Below, piece by piece: positions 21,025 to 29,979 of a stretch of 64,000 nucleotides of DNA (its first letter is position 1; each line of letters starts with the position of its first letter). A program made the translations under genes and the position numbers. The notes beneath the pieces were generated by a model, which was given only the letters and a program-made list of their open reading frames with translations, did not search any database and was not told the origin of the DNA. The DNA is taken from positions 3,157,649-3,221,648 of the forward strand of contig CP075370.1 of the NCBI GenBank assembly GCA_019454225.1. Direction: 5' to 3'. The DNA comes from Paracoccaceae bacterium (GTDB lineage: Bacteria > Pseudomonadota > Alphaproteobacteria > Rhodobacterales > Rhodobacteraceae).

Positions 21025-22740
21025 ATGTCCACTCCGCTGTCCAACCTCGCCCCGATCCCGGAACTGTTCGTCTCGTTCGATTCGGCCCAGAAGCTGAAGC
21101 ACGAGGCGGGCAACCTGTTGTCCTGGGACCTTACCCCCCGGCAGATCTGCGATCTCGAGCTCTTGATGAACGGCGGCTTCAACCCGCTCAAGGGCTTCAT
21201 GACCGAGGCGGACTATAACGGCGTGGTCGAGACCATGCGCACCGCCGATGGCTCGCTGTGGCCGATCCCGATCACCCTGGACGTCAGCGAGAAGTTCGCC
21301 GGGACGGTCGAGCCGGGGCAGGACATCGCGCTGCGCGACCAGGAAGGCGTGATCCTGGCCATCCTGTCGGTGACCGACAAATGGGTGCCCAACAAGGCGC
21401 GCGAGGCCGAGATGGTGTTCGGCGCCGACGATCTGGCGCATCCGGCGGTGAACTACCTGCACCATTCGGCCGGCCCGGTCTATCTGGGCGGCCCGATCAC
21501 CGGCATCCAGCAGCCGGTGCATTACGATTTCCGCGGCCGCCGCAACACCCCGAACGAGTTGCGCGCCTTCTTCCGCAAGATGGGCTGGCGCAAGGTCGTG
21601 GCGTTCCAGACCCGCAATCCGCTGCACCGGGCGCACCAGGAACTGACCTTCCGCGCAGCGCGCGAGGTGCAGGCCAACCTTCTGATCCATCCCGTCGTCG
21701 GGATGACGAAGCCGGGCGATGTGGACCACTTCACGCGCGTCCGCTGCTACGAGGCGGTGCTGGACAAGTATCCGGCCGCGACCACGACGATGAGCCTTCT
21801 GAACCTGGCGATGCGCATGGCAGGCCCGCGCGAGGCGGTGTGGCATGGCCTGATCCGCAAGAACCACGGCTGCACCCACATGATCGTGGGCCGCGACCAC
21901 GCGGGCCCCGGCAAGAACAGCGCGGGCAAGGATTTCTATGATCCCTATGCCGCCCAGGAGCTGTTCAAGGCGCATGAGGCCGAGATCGGCATCACCATGG
22001 TCGACTTCAAGCACATGGTCTATGTGCAGGAAAAAGCGCAATATTACCCGGCGAACGAAGTGCCGGAGGGGTCCACCGTGCTGGACATCTCGGGCACCGA
22101 ACTGCGCCGCCGCCTGCGCGAGGGACTGGACATTCCGGAGTGGTTCAGCTTCCCCGAAGTGGTCGCGGAACTGCGCCGCACCTCGCCGCCGCGGTCTCAG
22201 CAGGGTTTCACCGTGTTCTTCACCGGCCTGTCGGGCTCGGGCAAGTCGACCATCGCCAACGCGCTGATGGTCAAGCTGATGGAGATGGGCGGGCGCCCCG
22301 TGACCATTCTTGACGGCGACGTGGTGCGCAAGCACCTGTCGTCGGAACTCGGCTTCAGCAAGGAACACCGCGACATCAACATCCGCCGCATCGGCTATGT
22401 CGCGTCGGAGATCACCAAGAACGGCGGCATCGCGATCTGCGCGCCGATCGCGCCCTACACCTCGACCCGCCGCGCGGTGCGCGAGATGATCGAGGCCTTC
22501 GGCGCCTTCATCGAGGTGCATGTGGCAACCACCGTCGAGGAATGCGAAAAGCGCGACCGCAAGGGCCTGTACAAGCTGGCCCGCGAAGGCAAGATCAAGG
22601 AATTCACCGGCATTTCCGACCCTTACGAGGAACCGGTGAACCCCGAGCTGCGGCTCGATACGGAAGGCACCGATGTGGACTTCTGCGCGCAGCAGGTGCT
22701 TCTGAAGCTGGAAAGCATGGGGCTGATCAGCGGGCGCTGA
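21025..22740 (+). CDS. Bifunctional ATP sulfurylase / APS kinase
   Basis: 571 residues. It activates sulfate to adenylylsulfate and phosphorylates it to PAPS. The N-terminal ATP sulfurylase (about 1-390) has FQTRNPLHRAHQEL and MIVGRDHAGPGKNS. The C-terminal APS kinase (about 395-571) has the P-loop FFTGLSGSGKSTIANAL, LDGDVVRKHL and KGLYKLAREGKIKEFTGI. Both domains have their expected catalytic motifs, so both should be active. The fusion in this order is known in Rhodobacteraceae. A strong hairpin terminator follows. Confidence 0.95.
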   Translation: MSTPLSNLAPIPELFVSFDSAQKLKHEAGNLLSWDLTPRQICDLELLMNGGFNPLKGFMTEADYNGVVETMRTADGSLWPIPITLDVSEKFAGTVEPGQDIALRDQEGVILAILSVTDKWVPNKAREAEMVFGADDLAHPAVNYLHHSAGPVYLGGPITGIQQPVHYDFRGRRNTPNELRAFFRKMGWRKVVAFQTRNPLHRAHQELTFRAAREVQANLLIHPVVGMTKPGDVDHFTRVRCYEAVLDKYPAATTTMSLLNLAMRMAGPREAVWHGLIRKNHGCTHMIVGRDHAGPGKNSAGKDFYDPYAAQELFKAHEAEIGITMVDFKHMVYVQEKAQYYPANEVPEGSTVLDISGTELRRRLREGLDIPEWFSFPEVVAELRRTSPPRSQQGFTVFFTGLSGSGKSTIANALMVKLMEMGGRPVTILDGDVVRKHLSSELGFSKEHRDINIRRIGYVASEITKNGGIAICAPIAPYTSTRRAVREMIEAFGAFIEVHVATTVEECEKRDRKGLYKLAREGKIKEFTGISDPYEEPVNPELRLDTEGTDVDFCAQQVLLKLESMGLISGR

Positions 22741-22763
22741 CCGGTCCGGCGGCCATCGCAAAC

Positions 22764-22799
22764 GGAAAGGCCCGGGGGTGCATCCCCCGGGCCTTTTCC
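22764..22799. terminator. Strong intrinsic terminator, probably bidirectional
   Basis: AAAGGCCCGGGGG and CCCCCGGGCCTTT form a 13-bp perfect stem around a TGCAT loop, with TTTT on the + strand side. It lies between the convergent sat-cysC gene and the hsp20/DUF1150 pair, so it can stop transcripts from both sides. Confidence 0.85.
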
Positions 22800-22811
22800 C
22801 TTGCCGGCAGG

Positions 22812-23045
22812 TCAGTGCGCGCTGACCGGCACCATCTCGTTCTGGCGCGCCAGCACGAAGGCCATGTCGCGGTCGCGCACCAGCGCAAGGCGGGCGCCAT
22901 CGGGGCGGTGAACGGAATAGAGCGTGTGCAGGCCAAACCCCTCGGCCTGCGTGCGCAGGTCGTCGGGAAGATCGGCCACCGCCACGGGGCGCACATAGAC
23001 GATGTTGTCCTGCCCGCCCGGCAGATTGTCGAATTTCGTATCCAT
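22812..23045 (-). CDS. DUF1150-family protein
   Basis: 77 residues (MDTKFDNLPGGQDNIVYVRP at the start). The short acidic protein with the segment LHTLYSVHRPDGARLALVRD matches the DUF1150 pattern found beside small heat-shock genes in Rhodobacteraceae. No enzyme motif or membrane segment is visible. The ATG at 23045 lies 13 bases after the hsp20 stop, so it is co-transcribed and may share heat-stress control. Function is unknown. Confidence 0.8.
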   Translation of the reverse strand: MDTKFDNLPGGQDNIVYVRPVAVADLPDDLRTQAEGFGLHTLYSVHRPDGARLALVRDRDMAFVLARQNEMVPVSAH

Positions 23046-23058
23046 GGCTTGCCCCTCC

Positions 23059-23496
23059 TCAGGTCTTGCGCCCCGGACCGCCGGGTCGTCCGGCGATCGG
23101 GATCGTCTGCACCACCGGTTCCGGCACGGCGCGCCGCAGGTCGATGCCGAGCAATCCGTGCTCCAGCGCGGCACCCGCCACCTCGACCCCCTCGGCCAGC
23201 ACGAAGGCGCGCTGGAACGCACGGCCCGCGATGCCGCGATGCAGGTACATGCGCCCCGCGTCCTCGTCGGGCTGGCGGCCGCGCACGACCAGTTGCCGAT
23301 CCTCGACCGTGATCGACAGGTCTTCCTCGCGGAACCCCGCGACGGCCAGGGTGATGCGATAGGCGTTGTCGGCCACCGCCTCGATGTTGAAGGGGGGGTA
23401 GCCCTCGGTCGCGGCCTTCGCGGTGCGTTCGACCAGGCGTTCCAGCTGTTCGAACCCCAGAAGGTAGGGATGGGCCCCAAAGCTCAGTTTTGTCAT
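23059..23496 (-). CDS. Small heat-shock protein, Hsp20 family
   Basis: 145 residues. The alpha-crystallin domain spans about residues 36-130: YPPFNIEAVADNAYRITLAV, the GFREEDLSI strand, and GIAGRAFQRAFVLAEGV. The usual A-x-L motif is present near the end (AALEHGLLGIDL). It holds unfolding proteins for the ATP-dependent chaperones. It heads a two-gene operon with DUF1150. Confidence 0.9.
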   Translation of the reverse strand: MTKLSFGAHPYLLGFEQLERLVERTAKAATEGYPPFNIEAVADNAYRITLAVAGFREEDLSITVEDRQLVVRGRQPDEDAGRMYLHRGIAGRAFQRAFVLAEGVEVAGAALEHGLLGIDLRRAVPEPVVQTIPIAGRPGGPGRKT

Positions 23497-23704
23497 CTGC
23501 GATGTCCTTGAACAAGCGACACGACGGCAGGGCCCCGCGTTCGGCAGCCCGCCGCATCAGATATGGGGCGCGCGGCGAGACGGCGCAAGTGGAGGCCGCG
23601 ACCCTTGAAATGCCCCGCAGGCGCACCGATTCTTGGATGCGGTCCGATGGGCGGCGCTATACTGCCCGGACAGACGGAACGGCGACTCACCCGATGGCAG
23701 GCAG

Positions 23705-23923
23705 ATGAACGCACCCTCCGAGATGGACTTCGACGAGATGCTGCGCGTCAAGCTGGCGGTGCTGCGACGCGAGCACCGCGATCTGGACGAGGCGATCCGG
23801 GCGCTGGAGGCGACGGTGATGCCCGACCAGCTGATGCTGCGGCGGCTGAAGCGGCAGAAGCTGGCACTCAAGGACCAGATCGTGAAGATCGAGGACCAGT
23901 TGATCCCCGACATCATCGCCTGA
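23705..23923 (+). CDS. YdcH/DUF465-family small coiled-coil protein
   Basis: 72 residues beginning MNAPSEMDFDEMLRVKLAVL. It is almost wholly helical and highly charged, with RREHRDLDEAIRALE and the typical RLKRQKLALKDQIVKIEDQL. That pattern defines the YdcH (DUF465) family of short coiled-coil proteins of unknown role. The ATG at 23705 was chosen over the one at 23633 because the upstream part is unlike the family and overlaps a TATACT -10-like box. It stands alone before purE. Confidence 0.82.
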   Translation: MNAPSEMDFDEMLRVKLAVLRREHRDLDEAIRALEATVMPDQLMLRRLKRQKLALKDQIVKIEDQLIPDIIA

Positions 23924-23995
23924 CGTCCCGTCGAAGGCCCTTGCCCCCATCCGGCAGCCCGCTAGAGTGCGCCGCCTTATGCAAAGGGGGCGGGA

Positions 23996-24472
23996 ATGGC
24001 AGTTGTAGGCATCATCATGGGGTCGCAATCCGACTGGCCCACGATGAAGGATGCCGCGCAGGTGCTGGACGACCTGGGCATCGCCTACGAGACGCGGATC
24101 GTCTCGGCGCATCGCACGCCTGACCGGCTGTGGGACTACGGCCGGACCGCCGTGGCGCGGGGGCTGAAGGTGATCGTGGCGGGTGCCGGGGGCGCGGCGC
24201 ACCTGCCGGGCATGATGGCGTCGAAGACCCGGCTGCCGGTCATCGGCGTGCCGGTCCAGACCCGCGCGCTGGCAGGCGTGGACAGCCTCTATTCCATCGT
24301 GCAGATGCCCCGCGGCTATCCGGTGGCGACCATGGCGATCGGCGGCGCCGCCAATGCCGGGCTGATGGCGGCGGCGATCCTGGCGCTGTCCGATCCGGCG
24401 CTGGCCGACCGGCTGGATGCGTGGCGCACGGCGCTGTCGGCCGCGATCCCGGAGGAACCGCAGGATGAATGA
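23996..24472 (+). CDS. purE: N5-carboxyaminoimidazole ribonucleotide mutase
   Basis: 158 residues. It moves the carboxyl group of N5-CAIR to C4, giving CAIR in purine synthesis. Class I PurE blocks are [50 protein letters not shown] and [20 protein letters not shown]. The stop overlaps the purK start by eight bases, coupling the two enzymes of the step. Confidence 0.96.
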   Translation: MAVVGIIMGSQSDWPTMKDAAQVLDDLGIAYETRIVSAHRTPDRLWDYGRTAVARGLKVIVAGAGGAAHLPGMMASKTRLPVIGVPVQTRALAGVDSLYSIVQMPRGYPVATMAIGGAANAGLMAAAILALSDPALADRLDAWRTALSAAIPEEPQDE

Positions 24473-25553
24473 CCGCCCGACCGGCCCGGTCGGCCTGCTG
24501 CCCGGCGCGACCGTGGGAATCCTGGGTGGTGGCCAGCTGGGCCGGATGCTCGCCGTCGCAGCCAGCCGCCTCGGCCTGCGGGCGGCCGTGTTCGACCCCG
24601 ATCCCGCAGCCCCGGCGGGCCATGTCGCGCGTCATGTCTGCGCCCCCTGGACCGATGCGGACGCGCTGGCGGAGTTCGCGAGCGGCGTCGATGTGCTGAC
24701 CTTCGAATGGGAAAACGTGCCGGGCCCGGCGCTGGATGCCGTGGCAGGGCGCGCACCGCTGCGCCCAGGCCGCCGCGCCATCGAGGTGGCGCAGGACCGG
24801 ATCGCGGAAAAGACCTTCCTGAACGGTCTGGGCCTTGCCACCGCGCCCTGGGCCGCCGTGACCGATGCCGCGACGCTGGCCGAGGCGCTGGGCCGGATCG
24901 GCACGCCTGCGATCCTCAAGACCGCGCGGCTGGGCTATGACGGCAAGGGGCAGGCCCGGATCATGACGCCCGACGCGGCACCGGAGGCCTTGGCGGCGAT
25001 GCAGGGGGCAACCGCCGTTCTGGAGGGCTTTGTCGCCTTCGACCGCGAGGTGTCGGTGATCGCGGCACGCGGCCCTGACGGATCGGTCGCGGCCTATGAC
25101 CCGGGCGAGAATGTCCATCAGGGCGGCATCCTGCGCACCACCACCGTGCCTGCCCGCCTGTCGGCGACGCAGCGCAGCGACGCGGTGCTGATCGCCGCGC
25201 GCATCCTGAACGCGCTCGACTATGTGGGGGTTCTGGGGGTGGAACTGTTCGTCACGCCTGGCGGGCTGCTGGTGAACGAGATCGCGCCGCGCGTGCACAA
25301 CTCGGGGCACTGGACGCAGAACGGCTGCACGGTCGACCAGTTCGAACAGCATATCCGGGCCGTTGCGGGATGGCCGCTGGGCGATGGCGCGCGCCATGCC
25401 GACGTGACGATGGAGAACCTGATCGGCGACGATGTCGCACGGCTGCCGGGGTTGCTGCGCGATCCGGCGGCGGCGCTGCATCTTTACGGCAAGGCCGAGG
25501 CGCGGCCGGGCCGCAAGATGGGGCATGTCAACCGGCCGGTCCCGCGCCGCTGA
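24465..25553 (+). CDS. purK: N5-carboxyaminoimidazole ribonucleotide synthase
   Basis: 362 residues, an ATP-grasp enzyme that makes N5-CAIR from AIR, bicarbonate and ATP. The N-terminus is [20 protein letters not shown], with LTFEWENVP and the ATP-grasp segment [16 protein letters not shown]. Later blocks are [29 protein letters not shown] and MENLIGDD. The ATG at 24465 with GGAGGA upstream lies inside the end of purE. Confidence 0.96.
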   Translation: MNDRPTGPVGLLPGATVGILGGGQLGRMLAVAASRLGLRAAVFDPDPAAPAGHVARHVCAPWTDADALAEFASGVDVLTFEWENVPGPALDAVAGRAPLRPGRRAIEVAQDRIAEKTFLNGLGLATAPWAAVTDAATLAEALGRIGTPAILKTARLGYDGKGQARIMTPDAAPEALAAMQGATAVLEGFVAFDREVSVIAARGPDGSVAAYDPGENVHQGGILRTTTVPARLSATQRSDAVLIAARILNALDYVGVLGVELFVTPGGLLVNEIAPRVHNSGHWTQNGCTVDQFEQHIRAVAGWPLGDGARHADVTMENLIGDDVARLPGLLRDPAAALHLYGKAEARPGRKMGHVNRPVPRR

Positions 25554-25559
25554 GCCGTC

Positions 25560-26813
25560 TCAGCGGCAGACCACCGCGCTGCCGGTGAAGGTGCAGACCG
25601 GGTCGCGCCGCCCGGTGCTGTCCTGACGGCGGGGGGCGGCGGTGCCTGTCGCGGCACGGGGGGGCGCGGGGGCCGCAACGGGGCAGGCCCCGTCGGGCTC
25701 TTCCAGCAGGCCGCGCCAGACGGCCTCGGTCGGATCGGCGGGATCGGGCGGGGGGGTGCCCCGCGCCTCGTGAAACCGTGCGAGCGCCCGGCGCGATCCC
25801 GGCCCCCAGTCGCCATCGACGGCCTGGCAGTAGAACCCCATGCGCCGCAATTCGGCCTGGACGGCGCGCGGCAGGTCGTCCGGCACCGGCGGCAGGGCTG
25901 CGGTGTCGGGCGGCGTGGCGGTCGGCGACGGCAGCGCGGCAAAGGTCGGCAGCGCGGGTTCGGCAGGCGGCGGGGGCGCCACGGCGGGGACATCGTCGGT
26001 GGGGTTCAGGATCGTTTCGGACCCGACGATCTCGAACACCGGCGCGGCGGCGGCGGGCTGCACGAGCTGCAGGGCCTCGGCGCCCGGGGCGATGCGCGCC
26101 CAGGGAACCTGCCGCCCCGCGCTTGCCGCCGAGACCACCACGACGACCTGCTGCACCAGCGCGTCCAGCCGCTGACCGGGCCGCCCGAGATGGGCAACCA
26201 GCGCCGCCGCCAGCGCGCCGCCCGCGCCGTCTGGCACCGGCGCGATGGCGCCGGGTTCGGCGGCGAGGATGACCGCGCCACCCGGCGGCGGATCCACCGG
26301 CACCATGCCGCCCGCCCCGACGCCCAGCCGACGCGCCGCTGCGGCCACCGGCGATGGCCGGGCGGCATCGATCCACATCACCAGCGGGCGCCCGGCAAAG
26401 GCATCCGTCACCTCGGACAGGGCCAGCGTCTCGTCGGCCAGCGCGGCGGCCTGGCTCAGCTGTGCCTCGGCCGGCACCAGACGGTTTGCGGCGCCCAGCG
26501 TGATCGCATGACCGGCGAAGTACAGCACCGCCGGACGATCCCGGTCGCCGGTCTGGCCCAGCGCCTGCACGGTCGCCCGCAGCACGGGCAGCGACACGTC
26601 GGTCAGAAGCGTGACGCCGAAACCCGCATCGCGCAGGCGTTCGGCCACGGCGCGGGCGTCATCATGGGCCGAGGGGACATCGGGCAGGTGCAGGTGATCG
26701 GCATTGCCGACAACCAGCGCCACGGGCTGCGCCGCCGGCGGCGACGCGGTCATCACCGCCAGCCAGAGCGCCGCGGCGATCGCCGCCACCCGATTCCCTG
26801 CCCGCCCGATCAC
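25560..26813 (-). CDS. Exported caspase-fold pseudoenzyme with a peptidoglycan-binding-like C-terminus
   Basis: 417 residues from a GTG at 26813. A signal peptide (about 1-29) ends at PPAAQ. Residues 30-270 follow the caspase/metacaspase layout: VALVVGNADHL, the SAHDDARAVAERLRDAGFGV segment and YFAGHAITLG with the catalytic His102. The block that normally reads DACR is MWIDAARPSP, so the nucleophilic cysteine is Ala151. A proline-rich linker (about 290-330) leads to LPRAVQAELRRMGFYCQAVD and GDWGPGSRRAL, a peptidoglycan-binding-1-like repeat. It is probably periplasmic, with no peptidase activity expected. It converges with purK. Confidence 0.7.
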   Translation of the reverse strand: MIGRAGNRVAAIAAALWLAVMTASPPAAQPVALVVGNADHLHLPDVPSAHDDARAVAERLRDAGFGVTLLTDVSLPVLRATVQALGQTGDRDRPAVLYFAGHAITLGAANRLVPAEAQLSQAAALADETLALSEVTDAFAGRPLVMWIDAARPSPVAAAARRLGVGAGGMVPVDPPPGGAVILAAEPGAIAPVPDGAGGALAAALVAHLGRPGQRLDALVQQVVVVVSAASAGRQVPWARIAPGAEALQLVQPAAAAPVFEIVGSETILNPTDDVPAVAPPPPAEPALPTFAALPSPTATPPDTAALPPVPDDLPRAVQAELRRMGFYCQAVDGDWGPGSRRALARFHEARGTPPPDPADPTEAVWRGLLEEPDGACPVAAPAPPRAATGTAAPRRQDSTGRRDPVCTFTGSAVVCR

Positions 26814-27082
26814 CCCACGCCACCCCGTTCCGCCAGCCCGGCGGCAGGATAGCCGCCCCATCCCGCCCGCGCCAGCACGGGGTTTGCCGCGCACGCAGCT
26901 GTCATCCGGCCGGCCTGCCGCGGCGCGGCGTGCAGGCGCGGGGGTTGCGGCCGCCCGGAAATCGGGCGCCAGCCGACCGAAGCGGCGCATTTTTCGGCAG
27001 CCCTGCCCGGCGGCAGGCGACGCAGCGCGACCGGCCTTGAACCGCGGCCATGTCGCGCCCGAGTGTCTGAACATGAGTTGGC
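26814..27082. other. GC-rich gap with no supported gene
   Basis: This stretch separates the exported caspase-like gene from the guanidine riboswitch. I see no frame with a ribosome site and family-like protein, no repeat, and no clear promoter. It must hold the promoters for both divergent transcription units. Confidence 0.5.
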
Positions 27083-27184
27083 GGCTAGGGTTCCGGCATC
27101 CGCGAGGATGCGACTGGTCCGAGAGCTGCCACCGCCGGGGGAGACATCCCCGCGCGGTGCACGGCGGGACAAAAACCCGGGAGA
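27083..27184 (+). promoter_or_regulatory. Guanidine-I (ykkC/yxkD) riboswitch
   Basis: The conserved ykkC core can be read in order: CTAGGGTTCCG at 27085-27095, CTGGTCCGAGAG at 27114-27125, then CACGGCGGGACAAAAACCCG with GGGAGA ending at 27184. The last block forms the hallmark GGG-ACAAAA-CCC helix. This class binds free guanidinium and usually turns on export or breakdown genes. It lies about 70 bases before an operon whose genes fit guanidine import and degradation. Those target genes argue for guanidine rather than the ppGpp or PRPP variants of the same scaffold. Confidence 0.92.
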
Positions 27185-27251
27185 CCTCGTAAAGCCAAGG
27201 GATTGGCGGCACGACGGTCCGCTATTCCCCCAACATGCGAAAGGGATAGCG

Positions 27252-28322
27252 ATGATGATCACCCGCAGACCGCTGCTCGCCGCGACGGCCGCCGTGTGCG
27301 CCCTGTTCCTGGCCGGATCCGTGCAGGCGCAGGCCAGGACCGACTTCAGGGTCGCCTGGTCGATCTATGTGGGCTGGATGCCCTGGGGCTATGCCGCAGA
27401 TGCCGGCATCGTCCAGAAATGGGCCGACAAATACGGCCTGACCATCGAGGTCACGCAGTTCAACGACTATGTCGAATCGATCAACCAGTACACGGCGGGC
27501 GCCTATGACGCGGTGACGCTGACCAACATGGACGGCCTGTCGATTCCCGCGGCGGGGGGCGTGGACACGACGGCGGTGATCGTGGGCGACTTCTCGGCCG
27601 GAAACGACGCCGTCATCCTGAAGGACGGCGCGACGCTGGCCGACATCCGTGGCCGCAGCGTGAATCTGGTGGAGTTCTCGGTCTCGCATTACCTGCTGGC
27701 GCGCGCGCTCGACACGGTGGGCATGACCGAACGCGATGTCGCGGTGGTGAACACCGCCGACCCCGACATGGTGGGGGCGTTCCAGACACCCGAGGTCACC
27801 GCGATGGTCACCTGGAACCCGATGGTGTCGGAAATCGTGGCCCTTCCCGGCGCCACCAGCGTCTTTGACAGCGCCCAGATCCCCGGCGAGATCATCGACC
27901 TGATGGTCGCAAACACGCAGGTGCTGGCCGACAATCCCGATTTCGGCAAGGCGCTGGCGGGCATCTGGTATGAAACCGCCGCGCTGATGGTGTCGGACAC
28001 GCCCGAGGGCGCGGCGGCACGGGCGGCCATGGGGGTGGCTTCGGGCACCGACCAGGCGGGATTCGAGGCACAGATGGCGGCGACGCGGCTGTTTGCCGAT
28101 CCGGCCGAGGCGGTCGCCTTCGTCGCCTCGCCCGATCTGGGAACGACGATGGACAAGGTGCGACTGTTCCTGTTCGACAAGGGACTGCTGGGTTCGGGCG
28201 CGGCCTCGGCGGATGTGATCGGGATCGAGCTGCCCGGCGGCACGGTGCTGGGTGATCCGGCCAACGTGAAGCTGCGCTTTTCCGACATCTACATGAGACA
28301 GGCCGCCGACGGCGCGCTCTGA
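27252..28322 (+). CDS. ABC transporter substrate-binding protein, NitT/TauT type (probable guanidine-related ligand)
   Basis: 356 residues with a Sec signal peptide (MMITRRPLLAATAAVCALFL, cleaved after VQAQA). The mature protein has the periplasmic type II binding fold of nitrate/taurine/urea-like importers (VAWSIYVGWMPWGYAADAGI, QFNDYVESINQYTAGAYDAV). An AAGGGAT ribosome site lies before the ATG at 27252. It is the first gene under the guanidine-I riboswitch. Importers of this class are known companions of ykkC riboswitches, so guanidine or a close derivative is the likely ligand; that is inference. Confidence 0.85.
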   Translation: MMITRRPLLAATAAVCALFLAGSVQAQARTDFRVAWSIYVGWMPWGYAADAGIVQKWADKYGLTIEVTQFNDYVESINQYTAGAYDAVTLTNMDGLSIPAAGGVDTTAVIVGDFSAGNDAVILKDGATLADIRGRSVNLVEFSVSHYLLARALDTVGMTERDVAVVNTADPDMVGAFQTPEVTAMVTWNPMVSEIVALPGATSVFDSAQIPGEIIDLMVANTQVLADNPDFGKALAGIWYETAALMVSDTPEGAAARAAMGVASGTDQAGFEAQMAATRLFADPAEAVAFVASPDLGTTMDKVRLFLFDKGLLGSGAASADVIGIELPGGTVLGDPANVKLRFSDIYMRQAADGAL

Positions 28323-28336
28323 CCGGACGGGCGGCG

Positions 28337-29155
28337 ATGCGGTGGATCAACGCGGCGCCGTCACGGCAGGCACGGCTGGCGCTGGCCTGCCTGCCCTTTG
28401 CCCTGCTGGTGCTGGCCTATCTGGTGGGGTCGGCGGTGCGGCTTGCGGAGAATCCGGCCGACAAGCTGCTGCCGTCGCTGGCCGCGCTGGCCGATGCGGT
28501 GGACCGTATGGCCTTCACGCCCGATCCGCGCACCGGCGCCTACCTGCTGTGGACGGATACGCTGGCCAGCCTGGTGCGCCTGGGGGCGGGCCTCGGGATC
28601 TCGGCGGCCGTCGCCCTGCTTGCGGGGCTGGCGATCGGGGTGCTGCCGGTGGCGCGCGCCGCGCTGGCACCGTTTGTCACCTTCCTGTCGATGGTGCCGC
28701 CGCTGGCCCTGCTGCCGATCCTGTTCATCGTCCTGGGGCTGGGCGAGACGTCCAAGGTCGCACTGATCGTGATCGGCGTCGCCCCCATCCTGACGCGCGA
28801 CCTGGCGCTGGCGGTGCTGGCCCTGCCCCGCGAGCAGATTGTCAAGGCCGAAACCCTGTCGGCCTCGACCTGGCTGATCGCGCTGCGGGTCGTGCTGCCG
28901 CAGGCCCTGCCCCGGCTGATCACCGGCCTGCGGCTGCAACTGGGCCCCGCGTTCCTGTTCCTGATCGCGGCCGAGGCGATATCGGCGGATGCGGGGCTCG
29001 GCTACCGCATCTTCCTGGTGCGCCGCTATCTGTCGATGGACGTGATCTTTCCCTATGTCGCCTGGATCACCCTGCTGGCCGTGCTGGCCGATGTCGCACT
29101 GGATGCGCTGCGGCGGCGGGCGTTTCCCTGGTCGGAACTCGAGGGGCGGGGATGA
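28337..29155 (+). CDS. ABC transporter permease, NitT/TauT type
   Basis: 272 residues with about six membrane segments. The cytoplasmic EAA-type loop is in VKAETLSASTWLIALRVVLPQALPRLITGL, the contact point for the ATPase. The start MRWINAAPSRQARLALACLP leads into the first helix. It begins 15 bases after the binding-protein stop, and its own stop overlaps the ATPase start (ATGA). It forms the channel of the riboswitch-controlled importer. Confidence 0.9.
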   Translation: MRWINAAPSRQARLALACLPFALLVLAYLVGSAVRLAENPADKLLPSLAALADAVDRMAFTPDPRTGAYLLWTDTLASLVRLGAGLGISAAVALLAGLAIGVLPVARAALAPFVTFLSMVPPLALLPILFIVLGLGETSKVALIVIGVAPILTRDLALAVLALPREQIVKAETLSASTWLIALRVVLPQALPRLITGLRLQLGPAFLFLIAAEAISADAGLGYRIFLVRRYLSMDVIFPYVAWITLLAVLADVALDALRRRAFPWSELEGRG

Positions 29156-29967
29156 CCGGGCTGAGCGTGCAGAAGCTGTGGAAGGAGTACGGCGGCCAGG
29201 TCGTCCTGGAAAACGTCACGGTCGAGGTGGCGCCGCGCTCCTTTCTGGCGCTCGTCGGCCCCTCGGGCTGCGGCAAGACCACCTTCCTGCGGATGCTGCT
29301 GGGGCAGGAACGCCCGACACGGGGCCGCATCCTGCTGGACGGGGCGCCGCTGCCGGGCGAACCGGGACCGGATCGCGGTGTCGTCTACCAGCGCTATTCG
29401 GTGTTTCCGCATCTGACGGTGCTGGGCAACGTCATGCTGGGGCCGGAACTGCGGGCGTCCCGCCTCCTCGGTCGGCGCTTCGGGGCGGCGCGGCGGGCGC
29501 TGGCCGAGGATGCGCGGGCGATGCTGGCCGAGGTGGGTCTGGCGGGGGCCGAGACGAAGTATCCCGCGCAGCTGTCGGGCGGCATGCAGCAGCGGCTCGC
29601 GCTGGCGCAGGCGCTGATGATGCGGCCGCGCGTCCTGCTGCTGGACGAACCCTTCGGCGCGCTGGATCCCGGCATCCGCTCCGAGATTCACGCGCTGATG
29701 CGGCGGCTGTGGCACACCTGCGACATGACCGTCGTCATGGTCACCCATGACCTGCGCGAGGCCTTCACCCTGGCCACCCGCATCGTCGCCTTCGAGCGCC
29801 CGCGCGACCGCCCCGAGGAACGGATGCGCTACGGCGCCACGATCACCCGCGACATCGCCATCTGGCCGCCCCGCGTGGCCGGTCGGCGCACCCCCTATGA
29901 CAGCGATTTCCAGCCCGGCCGGGACGACCCGGCCCTTGATGCGGCGGCTGCCGGGACGGCCCGGTAA
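29152..29967 (+). CDS. ABC transporter ATP-binding protein, NitT/TauT type
   Basis: 271 residues. Walker A is ALVGPSGCGKTTFLRMLLG, the Q-loop GVVYQRYSVFPHLTV, the ABC signature AQLSGGMQQRLALAQAL, Walker B VLLLDEPFGALDP, and the H-loop VMVTHDLREAF. It is a single-domain ATPase that pairs with the permease directly upstream, with which its start overlaps. The C-terminal 45 residues (after ERPRDRPEERM) extend beyond the core and may be regulatory. Confidence 0.9.
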   Translation: MTGLSVQKLWKEYGGQVVLENVTVEVAPRSFLALVGPSGCGKTTFLRMLLGQERPTRGRILLDGAPLPGEPGPDRGVVYQRYSVFPHLTVLGNVMLGPELRASRLLGRRFGAARRALAEDARAMLAEVGLAGAETKYPAQLSGGMQQRLALAQALMMRPRVLLLDEPFGALDPGIRSEIHALMRRLWHTCDMTVVMVTHDLREAFTLATRIVAFERPRDRPEERMRYGATITRDIAIWPPRVAGRRTPYDSDFQPGRDDPALDAAAAGTAR

Positions 29968-29979
29968 CCCGAGGATGCC

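Noticed and set aside
27063-27251. N-terminal extension of the importer binding protein to an ATG-less start at 27063
   Set aside because: This stretch is the guanidine riboswitch. The signal peptide starts cleanly at the ATG at 27252.
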